A stretch of 29,125 nt of DNA, from the IMG/VR virus record IMGVR_UViG_3300025769_000596, positions 1-29,125 of that record. One strand, 5' to 3'. Below the pieces are notes generated by a model that did no database searches, was not told the DNA's origin, and worked only from the letters and a program-made list of their open reading frames with translations. The position numbers and the translations under genes are program-made. Below, in pieces: positions 12,576 through 20,627 of the stretch; position 1 is the first letter of the stretch, and each line of letters opens with the position of its first letter. Source of the DNA: a virus.

Positions 12576-13207
12576 AAAATATTCACGCTTCTACATATAA
12601 AGAAATATTTGAACATAATCAATATCAAAAATTTATTGACGTTAATGACGGAGACTTTGTTCTGGATCTGGGGTGCTCTCAGGGTCCATTTTATTTTAAG
12701 AATTATGATAAAGATATTGTTTATGTTGGGTTGGATGCTAGCGTAAATTGTATAAATGATTTTTATGATAATTTAGAAGACAAAAGACAGCCCCTTATTA
12801 TAAACGCTTTTATTAGTGAAAGCTTACAAGTCCAAGATTTTAATTGGTCTTTTTATGATGAGGATCAAAAACAAAAGGTGAGTTCTATAACATTTCCTTC
12901 TTTGTTGGAATTTCTAAATAGAAAAATTGATTTTTTAAAATTTGATATAGAAAGTTACGAGAAAACATTTTTAGTAACTCATTATGACTTATTTAAGAAA
13001 AATGTAAAAAAATTTGCTGGTGAAATTCATTTTGCTGGCAACGATTATTTCCCAAGAAGTGAAGTTTACGAAATGATGGATAAATTAAAAAATGATTCTT
13101 CAGTTGATTTTAGACTTTACTCAACTGATGGTTATGACATTTCTGAATATTATTGGGGTAACAAAGATTATTATACTGAAATAATTATAAATGGAGTTGT
13201 TGTGTGA
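12572..13207 (+). CDS. FkbM-family SAM-dependent methyltransferase
   Basis: A 211-aa protein. It has the SAM-binding motif VLDLGCSQGPF at 30-40, an acidic strand-end YVGLDAS at 51-57, and the FkbM hallmark FLKFDIESYEK at 121-131 followed by FAGEIH. FkbM enzymes usually O-methylate sugars or small hydroxyl groups, which suits a glycan cap in this operon. The ATG overlaps the end of the giant glycosyltransferase (ATGA). The last 23 bases overlap the convergent gene at 13185-14243. Confidence 0.85.
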   Translation: MKNIHASTYKEIFEHNQYQKFIDVNDGDFVLDLGCSQGPFYFKNYDKDIVYVGLDASVNCINDFYDNLEDKRQPLIINAFISESLQVQDFNWSFYDEDQKQKVSSITFPSLLEFLNRKIDFLKFDIESYEKTFLVTHYDLFKKNVKKFAGEIHFAGNDYFPRSEVYEMMDKLKNDSSVDFRLYSTDGYDISEYYWGNKDYYTEIIINGVVV

Positions 13208-14243
13208 TTTGACTAAATATCATCTCATAATGATTGCATTGTATCTCTATGGTAAAATTATGGGTCGCATTTTTTAGACAATTTTCAGGCTCAATTTCTT
13301 TAAACCCTTTTCTTATCGCGAAATTAAATTGTTGATATGTCGAGCATCTAAATCCAGTATAACTCTGCTTAACTGTTTCAGTAAACCCTCCAAAATCTGT
13401 CGTTATAGTTGGTGTGCCTGAAAATTGAGCTTCTATCACTGTCCAGTTGCATGGTTCGACAAAAAAACTTGGAGCTAATAAAAATTTGGCGTCAGACAAT
13501 AGTTTTTTTCTTTCTTCTGGTTCTACAAAACCAAGCATCTTGCAATATTTTGTATCTTTAAGTTTTAGTGTGTTTGGTCCCGCAAAATATATTTCTTGAC
13601 CAGCTGCGTTGCACATATCATATGCAGCTTGAGCTCCTTTCTCGTCTGTGATTCTACCTAGAAAAAGAGCTGCATTAGATTTCTGTTTTTTAAATAAAAA
13701 ATCTTCTTTTTTGAAGCCGGGATAAACTACAAATTCTTTATTGAAATGCACATTTGTTTTTGACGCTCCATGGAGTTTGTGCATTTGTGAATAAGTTTCA
13801 AACATTTTAATTTCAGCAAACATTGAATCATATCCGATGCTGGGTTCCACAATTATTGCTTTGTTTTTAAAATTTTTGACGCAGGGTTCATGCGCAAACC
13901 CAAACCAGCATAATATAAATTCATTTGGAGATTTTATTTTATTATTTAATTCTTTAATGCAATTTTCATTAAAAATTTTTACAGCTTCGGTGTGAACGCT
14001 TTGATTAAAGCCCTCTGTTTTCCAAATATTTAAATCTTGATAACTTTTTTTTAAAATTTCATTGTTTGTTACGGTTATGTGCTCTGTGCATGTGACTTCA
14101 GAATCTTCATGCCCATAATGATATACTGTATGGCCACGTTTGGTCATTTCTTCACAAAATTTATAGACTTTTTGAGTAAAAGCGCACAAGGACACTTCTT
14201 TTTTAGTGGGGGTATAAGGGACACTTAAACAGTGGAAAATCAT
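13185..14243 (-). CDS. GT4-family glycosyltransferase
   Basis: A 352-aa protein of GT-B fold. The C-terminal donor-binding half is clear: FLGRITDEKGAQAA at 194-207, IYFAGPN, a LGFVEPEERKKLLSDAKFLLAPS segment, then EPCNWTVIEAQFSGTPTITTD with the E-x7-E pair at 263-271 and GGFTETV. The N-terminal acceptor half is divergent. It stands opposite to the other glycan genes, converging with the methyltransferase and diverging from the phoH-like gene with only 28 bases between the two starts. It may glycosylate DNA, a virion protein or host surface sugar; the sequence does not say which. Confidence 0.85.
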   Translation of the reverse strand: MIFHCLSVPYTPTKKEVSLCAFTQKVYKFCEEMTKRGHTVYHYGHEDSEVTCTEHITVTNNEILKKSYQDLNIWKTEGFNQSVHTEAVKIFNENCIKELNNKIKSPNEFILCWFGFAHEPCVKNFKNKAIIVEPSIGYDSMFAEIKMFETYSQMHKLHGASKTNVHFNKEFVVYPGFKKEDFLFKKQKSNAALFLGRITDEKGAQAAYDMCNAAGQEIYFAGPNTLKLKDTKYCKMLGFVEPEERKKLLSDAKFLLAPSFFVEPCNWTVIEAQFSGTPTITTDFGGFTETVKQSYTGFRCSTYQQFNFAIRKGFKEIEPENCLKNATHNFTIEIQCNHYEMIFSQITQQLHL

Positions 14244-14271
14244 ACATATATAGTGTAATATATTTTACTAT
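14244..14271. promoter_or_regulatory. compact divergent promoter region
   Basis: Only 28 bases separate the starts of the leftward GT4 gene and the rightward phoH-like gene. Both -10 boxes must lie in the shared AT-rich sequence. TATATT at 14259-14264 ends seven bases before the phoH ATG. AGTGTAA, also seen before 20628, 22697 and 26668, is present at 14252-14258. Confidence 0.4.
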
Positions 14272-15003
14272 ATGTCAACAAAAAAACGTAGGCAACCAAA
14301 AGGGACAATAAAAGAAGTTTTAGACGACAATGTATTCAGACAAGTTAAACTGAAAATCAACAAATTTGATTTAACAGAAAAACAAAAAAGTTTAGTGGAG
14401 TTAGCTTTCCGGCATGATACGAAAATAATCTTTATTAATGGGGTAGCAGGTTCATCAAAAACGTTTTTATCAGTTTATTGCGCATTACATTTACTAAATT
14501 CAAATCCAAAATATGAAATAAAATATATCAGAACAATAGCAGAAGCGGGAGAAAGAGGTCTAGGCTCTTTACCCGGAACTGTGGATGAAAAATTTAATCC
14601 ATTCATGATGCCGTTGTACGATAAGTTAGACGAATTACTTCCAGTTACCCAATCTAAATATTTAGAAGATCAAGGATATATAGAGGCGTTCCCTGTAAAC
14701 TTCCTAAGAGGCGCTACATGGAACGATAAGGTAATCATAGCAGACGAGGCTCAAAACTACTCCACAAAGGAGCTTGTGACACTTCTAACACGTATAGGAG
14801 AGGGAACCAAGATGTTTATTTGTGGTGATTCAATGCAGTCAGACATTGGCATGAAATCTGGATTCACTAAAATATACGATTTATTTAAAAGCGAAGAAAG
14901 TGAAAGTAAAGGTATTCACTGTTTTGAATTTGATGAAAAAGATATTGTTAGAAGCGAAATATTAAAATATATAGTTAACGTATTTAAGAAATTAGATAAA
15001 TGA
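14272..15003 (+). CDS. phoH: PhoH-like ATPase
   Basis: A 243-aa protein. Walker A is GVAGSSKT at 57-64, Walker B IIADE at 155-159 followed by AQN, and the PhoH-type ICGDSMQSD at 183-191. RTIAEAGERGLGSLPGTVDEK and the FLRGATWNDKVIIADEAQN order are characteristic of PhoH. The N-terminus is short and basic. PhoH proteins are common in aquatic phages; the role is unsettled, with RNA helicase-like or phosphate-stress functions discussed. It begins the rightward block of replication/transcription/packaging genes. Confidence 0.92.
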   Translation: MSTKKRRQPKGTIKEVLDDNVFRQVKLKINKFDLTEKQKSLVELAFRHDTKIIFINGVAGSSKTFLSVYCALHLLNSNPKYEIKYIRTIAEAGERGLGSLPGTVDEKFNPFMMPLYDKLDELLPVTQSKYLEDQGYIEAFPVNFLRGATWNDKVIIADEAQNYSTKELVTLLTRIGEGTKMFICGDSMQSDIGMKSGFTKIYDLFKSEESESKGIHCFEFDEKDIVRSEILKYIVNVFKKLDK

Positions 15004-15014
15004 ATTAAATCACA

Positions 15015-15020
15015 TATAAT
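15015..15020 (+). promoter_or_regulatory. TATAATATA-type promoter with ATG at +1
   Basis: TATAAT at 15015-15020 within TATAATATA, exactly six bases before the ATG at 15027. No good -35 box is visible. The same core occurs before 20628 and 26235. Confidence 0.6.
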
Positions 15021-15026
15021 ATATCA

Positions 15027-15389
15027 ATGAGTATTATTTATTGTTCTCAATGCGGAGCTAAAAGCAGCGCAGGTTCTAAATTTTGTTCTTCGTGTGGTAA
15101 CGCTTTATCCAGTTTTGCTCCACAAAAAAAAGTGATTCAAGAGGTAAATCCACAAATAGAATTAGAAGATAGTTCTTTCAGGAGGCCTTCTAGATTAGCA
15201 TATGAAATACAAGATGGAGGTAATAATAAATTTAGCGCAAAAGAACTTTTTAATGCATCTCCTGTAGGTAATTCTGATAGGTTAGATAGACCTGTAGATC
15301 AGGTTCAAGATTTAACTCGCGAAGAATATTTAGCTCAATCATTAAAAGAATGTGCTCCTAGGGTAATAAAAGATATAGATGAAAGTTAA
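15027..15389 (+). CDS. zinc-ribbon protein upstream of the sigma factor
   Basis: A 120-aa protein. An N-terminal zinc ribbon occupies residues 1-28 (C6-x2-C9 and C20-x2-C23, YCSQCGAKSS...KFCSSCGNAL). The rest is low-complexity, acidic and probably disordered until a helical end (REEYLAQSLKECAP). The gene overlaps the sigma factor gene by 11 bases. A small zinc-ribbon partner translated together with a phage sigma factor could be a transcription co-activator, by analogy with T4 gp33 acting with gp55, but there is no sequence evidence for that role. Confidence 0.8.
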   Translation: MSIIYCSQCGAKSSAGSKFCSSCGNALSSFAPQKKVIQEVNPQIELEDSSFRRPSRLAYEIQDGGNNKFSAKELFNASPVGNSDRLDRPVDQVQDLTREEYLAQSLKECAPRVIKDIDES

Positions 15390-16092
15390 AAAGAAAAATT
15401 TTGAAGAAATGTATGAAAAAATTGATGAAGTAATAAAAAAAAGAAGATCTAAATGGAGGCTTAGAGCGATAACTTGGTTTGATTTTGAAGATATTGAACA
15501 GGTAATAAAACTACACATCTATAAAAAATGGCATCTTTGGGATCAGTCTAGGCCTATAGAACCTTGGGTTAACAGGATAGCTACAAATCAGATAAGAAAT
15601 ATTATACGTAATAATTATACTTCTTTCGCTAAACCTTGTTTATCATGTCCATTTAATACTAGTAAAGGTATTGAAATAGTTTATGAAAACTCATGCGGTT
15701 TTACACCAAGCAAAACTCAATGTAATGAATGCCCTTTATATGCTAAATGGGAAAAATTAAAAAAACCAGCATATGATATAAAGATGACTGTTAGTTTAGA
15801 GAATCATCAGAATTATTATATGAGCTTTGAGGGATCTAGTATTCAGGATTACGCTTCTGCTGAGCAAAAATTGCATTCGTTAATGAAAAGGGCTTTAACT
15901 AACAAACAGTTCTTTATATATAAAATGTTTTTTATTGATAATTTAAATGATGAAGATGTCGCTAAAATATTAAAGTTTAAAACAAATGAGAGTGGAAGAA
16001 AAGCTGGATATAAACAAATAAAAAATTTAAAAAAAATGCTTTATGAAAAAGCAAAAACCATAATAAAGGAAAACGATTTGTTTTCATCATGA
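15379..16092 (+). CDS. phage RNA polymerase sigma factor with cysteine-rich insert
   Basis: A 237-aa protein. Residues 20-80 fit sigma70-family region 2: DFEDIEQVIKLHIYKKWHLWDQSRPIEPWVNRIATNQIRNIIRNN, with the core-binding and -10-recognition helices. Then comes an insert with five cysteines (C87, C90, C106, C115, C118; CLSC...CGFT...CNEC), probably a zinc site. Residues 172-228 (TNKQFFIYKMFFIDNLNDEDVAKIL...) look like region 4 HTH. It would redirect host polymerase to phage promoters, in the manner of T4 gp55. It sits directly ahead of the packaging and capsid genes, which fits control of late genes. The start overlaps the zinc ribbon gene. Confidence 0.8.
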   Translation: MKVKKKNFEEMYEKIDEVIKKRRSKWRLRAITWFDFEDIEQVIKLHIYKKWHLWDQSRPIEPWVNRIATNQIRNIIRNNYTSFAKPCLSCPFNTSKGIEIVYENSCGFTPSKTQCNECPLYAKWEKLKKPAYDIKMTVSLENHQNYYMSFEGSSIQDYASAEQKLHSLMKRALTNKQFFIYKMFFIDNLNDEDVAKILKFKTNESGRKAGYKQIKNLKKMLYEKAKTIIKENDLFSS

Positions 16093-16093
16093 C

Positions 16094-17164
16094 ATGTTAA
16101 GTGAAAAAGACAAAATTTTTATCAATAAAAAAATTGAAGAAGGTTTGAATGACTATGTGGTCATAGCTAACCTTTTGCACAATAAAGAAAATCTAACTGG
16201 TAGATCAAAAGAATCTAGGTTTGTCAGGGATTATCTCGTAGAAGTAGGGCTTATAAAAAAGAAAAAGAAAGCTAGATTTTCTCATGTCAAAGAAATTTTA
16301 ACTGAAGCTCAATCTGAATTTATAGATCAGAATGTTGAATCGGGTATGAGTCCCAAACAGATAACTGAATTAATTTTTAATCAAAAGTTTCAAGGCGTTG
16401 AGAATTTAAATATTCATGTTACTGCTGAATACAGAGCGGTACATAAATACATAAAAGAAAAATACCCTCAATTTTTAGTTGAGTCAGAATCGGGAGTTAA
16501 TCAAAAATATTCTGTGCCCCGATCTTTAAAAACCGTTTTAAATAAAGTAAATAAATGGTGTGGGCAGAACCTGAACGAAGAAAAACTTTCATTGCAGCAT
16601 AGAAAATTTTTAGAAAAATTATTAGTTTATTTAGCAAGCCCACGCTTTGTTGGAAACTATGATTCATACGGAAGCTCTAGTGATAAGGATCTTTTTGAGG
16701 CGGAATTCGTTCGGTCTATTTGGGATAAGCCGGATCTGACGATAGATGAAATAAACTTATATATAAATGTTTGCATGGATTATATTAATTTGAGACAAAT
16801 TGATATAAAGAAAAATAAAGTTAATGAAATGTTTAATGAAACTCAAGAGCAAAATGATTTAACGATTCGTCTCACAGAAATTTTAAAAACTATAAGTGAG
16901 GAGTATAACCAATGCGCTAAGCGCATTGATCAGAGCATTCAAAAATTAAATGGCGAAAGAGCTAAAAGAATCGACAAGCATCATCAGAAGAATGCTTCTA
17001 TTTTGAATCTAGTTGAACTTTTTCAAGACGAAAAAGAAAGGCAAATGATGATTCAAATAGCTGATTTACAGAAACAAGCTATTCAGGAGGAAGCTGATAA
17101 ATTTGAATCTATGTCTTCTTGGAAAGCTAGGATTTTAGGTGTGTCCAAAGAAGATGCTATATGA
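16094..17164 (+). CDS. double-HTH protein, candidate small terminase subunit
   Basis: A 356-aa protein, family not recognised. Two similar N-terminal units (about 2-52 and 88-140) each start LSEKDKIFINKKIEEG or LTEAQSEFIDQNVESG and end in a helix with VRDYLVEVG or VHKYIKEKY. They look like duplicated helix-turn-helix DNA-binding domains. A central domain (150-260) is followed by a long coiled coil (260-340: NETQEQNDLTIRL... to EEADKFESM). DNA-binding head, oligomerising coiled coil and position two genes before the large terminase make a small terminase subunit plausible. It is one base from the sigma gene and overlaps the nuclease gene (ATGA). Confidence 0.6.
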   Translation: MLSEKDKIFINKKIEEGLNDYVVIANLLHNKENLTGRSKESRFVRDYLVEVGLIKKKKKARFSHVKEILTEAQSEFIDQNVESGMSPKQITELIFNQKFQGVENLNIHVTAEYRAVHKYIKEKYPQFLVESESGVNQKYSVPRSLKTVLNKVNKWCGQNLNEEKLSLQHRKFLEKLLVYLASPRFVGNYDSYGSSSDKDLFEAEFVRSIWDKPDLTIDEINLYINVCMDYINLRQIDIKKNKVNEMFNETQEQNDLTIRLTEILKTISEEYNQCAKRIDQSIQKLNGERAKRIDKHHQKNASILNLVELFQDEKERQMMIQIADLQKQAIQEEADKFESMSSWKARILGVSKEDAI

Positions 17165-18081
17165 ATCAGTGTCAAATATGTAATCAAGAATTTGAATCTG
17201 ATAAATCGTTTCATGCTCATTTAAAAAAACATGGCCTTTATCAGGCCGAATATTATTGCAGGTATTATCCAAGGTATTCACTGCATTATAAAAAACAAAT
17301 TCCGTTTACAAATAAAAAAGATTATTTTGAAAGAGAGTTTATTGACTTAAATGAATTTCTTATATGGGAAAAAAATGCTGCCTCGGTTTTAGTGAAAACA
17401 AAATGTTTGGAGCTGTTATCGAAAAGAATTGAAGATAAAAAATATGAATACGCCCCGTTTCATAATGAATTAAAAACTTTAGGTTTGCCTCCAGTTAATA
17501 TTTTTAAAAAACATTTTAAATCTTACAGTAAAGCTTGTAAAGAGATAAATGAAGAGCCTCTTTTTAACAGGCCCATGCCATTTGATTTTTATGACAAAGA
17601 AATTCCAGAGTTTGAAATCTTAATTGACACAAGAGAACAGGATCCATTACCTTTTAAAAAAACTAAAAAAGAAAAGTTATATATTGGGGACTATATAAAC
17701 AATGATGGCGACTATACTTATACTTACATTGATAGAAAAAGTGAAACAGATTTTTTAGGGACTTTAGCTTCTGGTGTTTCGCGTTTTGAGAGAGAAATTG
17801 AGAAAGCTGTTCAATTAAATAGTTATTTGTTTGTGGTTATAGAAACTACTATTGATAAAATAAAATCTAATCACAAGAAATTTAGAAGAAAGACAAGTTT
17901 AGAATATGTATTTCATAATATGAGGTGCTTAAGTCATAAGTACCCAAGAAACGTTCAATTTATTTTTACTGGAAACAGAGAAAAATCTTTAGACATTATA
18001 CCGAGACTTCTTTATTTGGGGGATCGGTTGTGGAGTGTCGATATTCAATATTATTTAGATCATGAGTTGGGAGACAGGTAA
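17161..18081 (+). CDS. C2H2 zinc finger-ERCC4 nuclease
   Basis: A 306-aa protein. Residues 4-24 are a C2H2 finger (CQIC...FHAHLKKH). After a helical linker, residues 152-300 form an ERCC4/XPF-type nuclease: ILIDTREQDPLPF at 153-165, GDY at 176-178, the catalytic-type IDRKSETD at 190-197 (in place of the usual ERKxxxD), and SRFEREIEKA at 207-216. Enzymes of this fold cut branched or junction DNA. Here, immediately upstream of and overlapping the terminase gene by 20 bases, it could resolve replication intermediates before packaging. The acidic-to-acidic change (D for E) should keep metal binding. Confidence 0.87.
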   Translation: MNQCQICNQEFESDKSFHAHLKKHGLYQAEYYCRYYPRYSLHYKKQIPFTNKKDYFEREFIDLNEFLIWEKNAASVLVKTKCLELLSKRIEDKKYEYAPFHNELKTLGLPPVNIFKKHFKSYSKACKEINEEPLFNRPMPFDFYDKEIPEFEILIDTREQDPLPFKKTKKEKLYIGDYINNDGDYTYTYIDRKSETDFLGTLASGVSRFEREIEKAVQLNSYLFVVIETTIDKIKSNHKKFRRKTSLEYVFHNMRCLSHKYPRNVQFIFTGNREKSLDIIPRLLYLGDRLWSVDIQYYLDHELGDR

Positions 18082-19924
18082 TCAAATACCAAGAAAAAAA
18101 GAATTCATTAGCAATGAAGATCTTTTAAAAAAGAAGGGCTTCTTAGAAGAGAGAGAAGCTAAACTTTTATTTTATGAATTTTTAAGAAATAACACAACTT
18201 TTGCTACAGATTTAATCACTGGTGTTCAATTATTCCCATTTCAACATATGGCCATTAAAAGCATGTTGGAAAGTGATTATTTTTTAGGAGTATGGTCTCG
18301 CGGTATGAGTAAAAGTTATACAACTGGAATTTATGCCGTTTTAGACGCCATTTTAAATCAAGGGGTTGAAACAGGTATTCTTTCCAGATCTTTCCGGCAA
18401 TCTAAAATGATTTTTAAAAAAATCGAAGATATCGCCGCAAAGCCAGAAGCTTATTTACTAAAGCAATGTATTACTCACGTTTCAAAAAGTAATGATGAGT
18501 GGGTAATGGAAATAGGCAAAAGCCGTATTCGGGCGCTACCCTTGGGTGATGGTGAAAAACTGCGAGGCTTCCGTTTTCATCGCATTATTATCGACGAGTT
18601 CCTGTTGATGCCTGAACGCATTTATAATGAAGTTATAGTGCCATTTTTGTCCGTTGTGCAGAACCCTACACAAAGAGAAGAGCTGTATCAAGCGGAGAAT
18701 AATTTAATTAAGCAGGGCAAAATGGAAGAAAAAGATAGACATCAATGGCCGAATAACAAACTGATAGCTCTTTCATCTGCTTCTTTTAAATTTGAATATT
18801 TATATAAGTTATATGAACAATATGAAAATTTAATTTCTAATCCAAGAAATAAGGAAAGAACTCGTCGATGTGTAATGCAGTTTAGTTATGATTGTGCGCC
18901 TGTGCAGTTGTATGATCAAAATCTAATTAATCAAGCGAAAGCTACTATGAGTGAATCTCAATTTATGAGAGAGTTTGGTGCTCAATTCACTGATGATAGT
19001 TCTGGGTATTTTAAAATATCTAAAATGGCATTATGTACCGTTCCTGATGGAGAGTCACCTTCTGTTGAGGTGGTTGGTAAAGCAGAAGCCGAATATATTG
19101 TAGCAGTTGACCCTTCGTGGTCAGAAACAGAATCTTCAGATGATTTCGCAATACAAGTTTTAAAGCTGAATAGAGAAAAACAAATAAGCACATTAGTTCA
19201 TTCATACGCTTTATCGGGTAGTTCATTAAGGGATCATATTAAATATTTCTTATATATTTTAAAGAACTTTAATATTGTAGCTGTTTGCATGGATTATAAT
19301 GGCGGAGTGCAGTTTATGAATTCTTGTAATGAAAGTGAATTGTTTAAAAGCGAAGGAATTGACTTGAAACAAATAACCACAGAATTTGAAAAACCAGAAG
19401 ATTATCCTCAAAATTTACTTTCTGCAAAAAATGAATATAATAAATCTAATTATAAATATGTTTTTTTAAGAAAACCTACATCGAGTTGGATCAGAACCGC
19501 TAATGAATTGCTGCAAGCAAATTTCGATCATAGAAGAATATTTTTTGGAAGTAGAGCTATAGATCAAAATTTTAGAACTCAATCTAAAAAGAAAATAGGC
19601 ATATTAAATATGAAGTTTTCTAATATGGCGGATTCTGACAAACAAAACGAAGAAGCTAAAATGATTGATTTTGTGGAGCATTTAACAGATATGATACTTT
19701 TGACCAAGACTGAGTGCGCATTAATACAAATAACTACAACAGCCCAAGGTACACAAAGTTTTGATTTACCTCCCAATTTAAAAAGAAAGACTGGGCCGGA
19801 TAAACCAAGAAAAGATAGCTATTCCGCTTTAATACTTTCAAATTGGATGGCAAGAGTTTATTATGATATGCAGTCGTTTAAAAAAGAAGAGCTAGATTCT
19901 TCTTTTACGCCTTTTATTTTATGA
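18062..19924 (+). CDS. terL: terminase large subunit
   Basis: A 620-aa protein. The ATPase domain has a deviant Walker A WSRGMSKSYT at 78-87, Walker B RIIIDEF at 174-180 and the coupling motif ALSSAS at 236-241. The RNase H-like nuclease domain starts at YIVAVDPSWSETESSDDFA (acidic D350 and D360/D361), continues with VAVCMDYNGG and ends with a DFVEHLTDMILL helix. The size and order match T4 gp17-like large terminases, which cut and pump DNA into the prohead. The gene overlaps the nuclease by 20 bases and the next gene by four, so they form one operon. Confidence 0.95.
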   Translation: MSWETGNQIPRKKEFISNEDLLKKKGFLEEREAKLLFYEFLRNNTTFATDLITGVQLFPFQHMAIKSMLESDYFLGVWSRGMSKSYTTGIYAVLDAILNQGVETGILSRSFRQSKMIFKKIEDIAAKPEAYLLKQCITHVSKSNDEWVMEIGKSRIRALPLGDGEKLRGFRFHRIIIDEFLLMPERIYNEVIVPFLSVVQNPTQREELYQAENNLIKQGKMEEKDRHQWPNNKLIALSSASFKFEYLYKLYEQYENLISNPRNKERTRRCVMQFSYDCAPVQLYDQNLINQAKATMSESQFMREFGAQFTDDSSGYFKISKMALCTVPDGESPSVEVVGKAEAEYIVAVDPSWSETESSDDFAIQVLKLNREKQISTLVHSYALSGSSLRDHIKYFLYILKNFNIVAVCMDYNGGVQFMNSCNESELFKSEGIDLKQITTEFEKPEDYPQNLLSAKNEYNKSNYKYVFLRKPTSSWIRTANELLQANFDHRRIFFGSRAIDQNFRTQSKKKIGILNMKFSNMADSDKQNEEAKMIDFVEHLTDMILLTKTECALIQITTTAQGTQSFDLPPNLKRKTGPDKPRKDSYSALILSNWMARVYYDMQSFKKEELDSSFTPFIL

Positions 19925-20571
19925 GTAAGATTATAGAAGAAATAGAAAATTGTTCTTTTACTGAATCAAGAAAGCAATTCCTTTATAAATGTTTTCAGTA
20001 TTTTGAGTCTTTAAATAGGCCGATTAACATTTTGGAAACGGGAACGCAGTTTTCTGGAAAAATAGGTTTCACTAATGTTTTTGCTAAGTTTATTAAAAAT
20101 TATTTTGGAGGCACATTAACTACAATAGATAATGATTACGGTCATATAAAATTATCTAAAAAATACAATAAAGAATATTTAGATGTAATAGATCATGTTT
20201 GTGCTGATAGTGTTAAGAGTATTTCAGGAATGCCTGATTCTTTTATCAATTCTATAGATTTGTTTTTTTTAGATTCTTATGAGTTAGACCTGCATAATCC
20301 AAAACCATCTTCCTCTCATCACTTGAGTGAATTAATTTCTTTTTTTTATAGGGTCAATAATAACTCCTTTATAGCTATAGACGATAATTATATGCCGAAT
20401 ACATGGGTGGAATTATTTTTTCCTGATGGTAGAAAAGAGATTTTTCAGACAAACGATAAAACAGTAGGCAAAGGTATGGATTGTCATGACTTTTTAATAG
20501 AAAAAAGTTGGACTAGGCATGATGATATAGTTTTTACTGGAAATAATAATGTATTTCTATATTCTTTTTAA
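19921..20571 (+). CDS. class I SAM methyltransferase-fold protein between terminase and portal
   Basis: A 216-aa protein. It has a Rossmann-type start NILETGTQFSGKIGFT at 36-51, an acidic strand end TLTTIDNDYG at 86-95, SIDLFFLDSYELDLHNP and FIAIDDNYMPN, the layout of the Methyltransf_24/cephalosporin hydroxylase-like group that acts on sugars or small molecules. It is unrelated to packaging by sequence and looks like an inserted accessory gene, although its ATG overlaps the terminase stop (ATGA). It may belong with the glycan genes at 7571-14243. Activity and substrate are unknown. Confidence 0.7.
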   Translation: MSKIIEEIENCSFTESRKQFLYKCFQYFESLNRPINILETGTQFSGKIGFTNVFAKFIKNYFGGTLTTIDNDYGHIKLSKKYNKEYLDVIDHVCADSVKSISGMPDSFINSIDLFFLDSYELDLHNPKPSSSHHLSELISFFYRVNNNSFIAIDDNYMPNTWVELFFPDGRKEIFQTNDKTVGKGMDCHDFLIEKSWTRHDDIVFTGNNNVFLYSF

Positions 20572-20594
20572 AAAAGAAAAGTTTAAAAGTCACT

Positions 20595-20621
20595 TTGAAA
20601 GTTGCTTAGTGTAACTATAAT
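20595..20621 (+). promoter_or_regulatory. TATAATATA-type promoter with ATG at +1
   Basis: TATAAT at 20616-20621 within TATAATATA, six bases before the portal ATG at 20628. A TTGAAA at 20595-20600 gives a short 15-base spacer. AGTGTAA immediately precedes the -10 region. Confidence 0.65.
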
Positions 20622-20627
20622 ATAGAC

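Noticed and set aside
13185-13207. Frameshift or misassembly at the convergent overlap
   Set aside because: Both frames end normally. A 23-base tail-to-tail overlap is common in phages.
18982-19776. Minus-strand frames inside the terminase gene
   Set aside because: Shadows of the terminase reading frame, with low-quality protein sequence.
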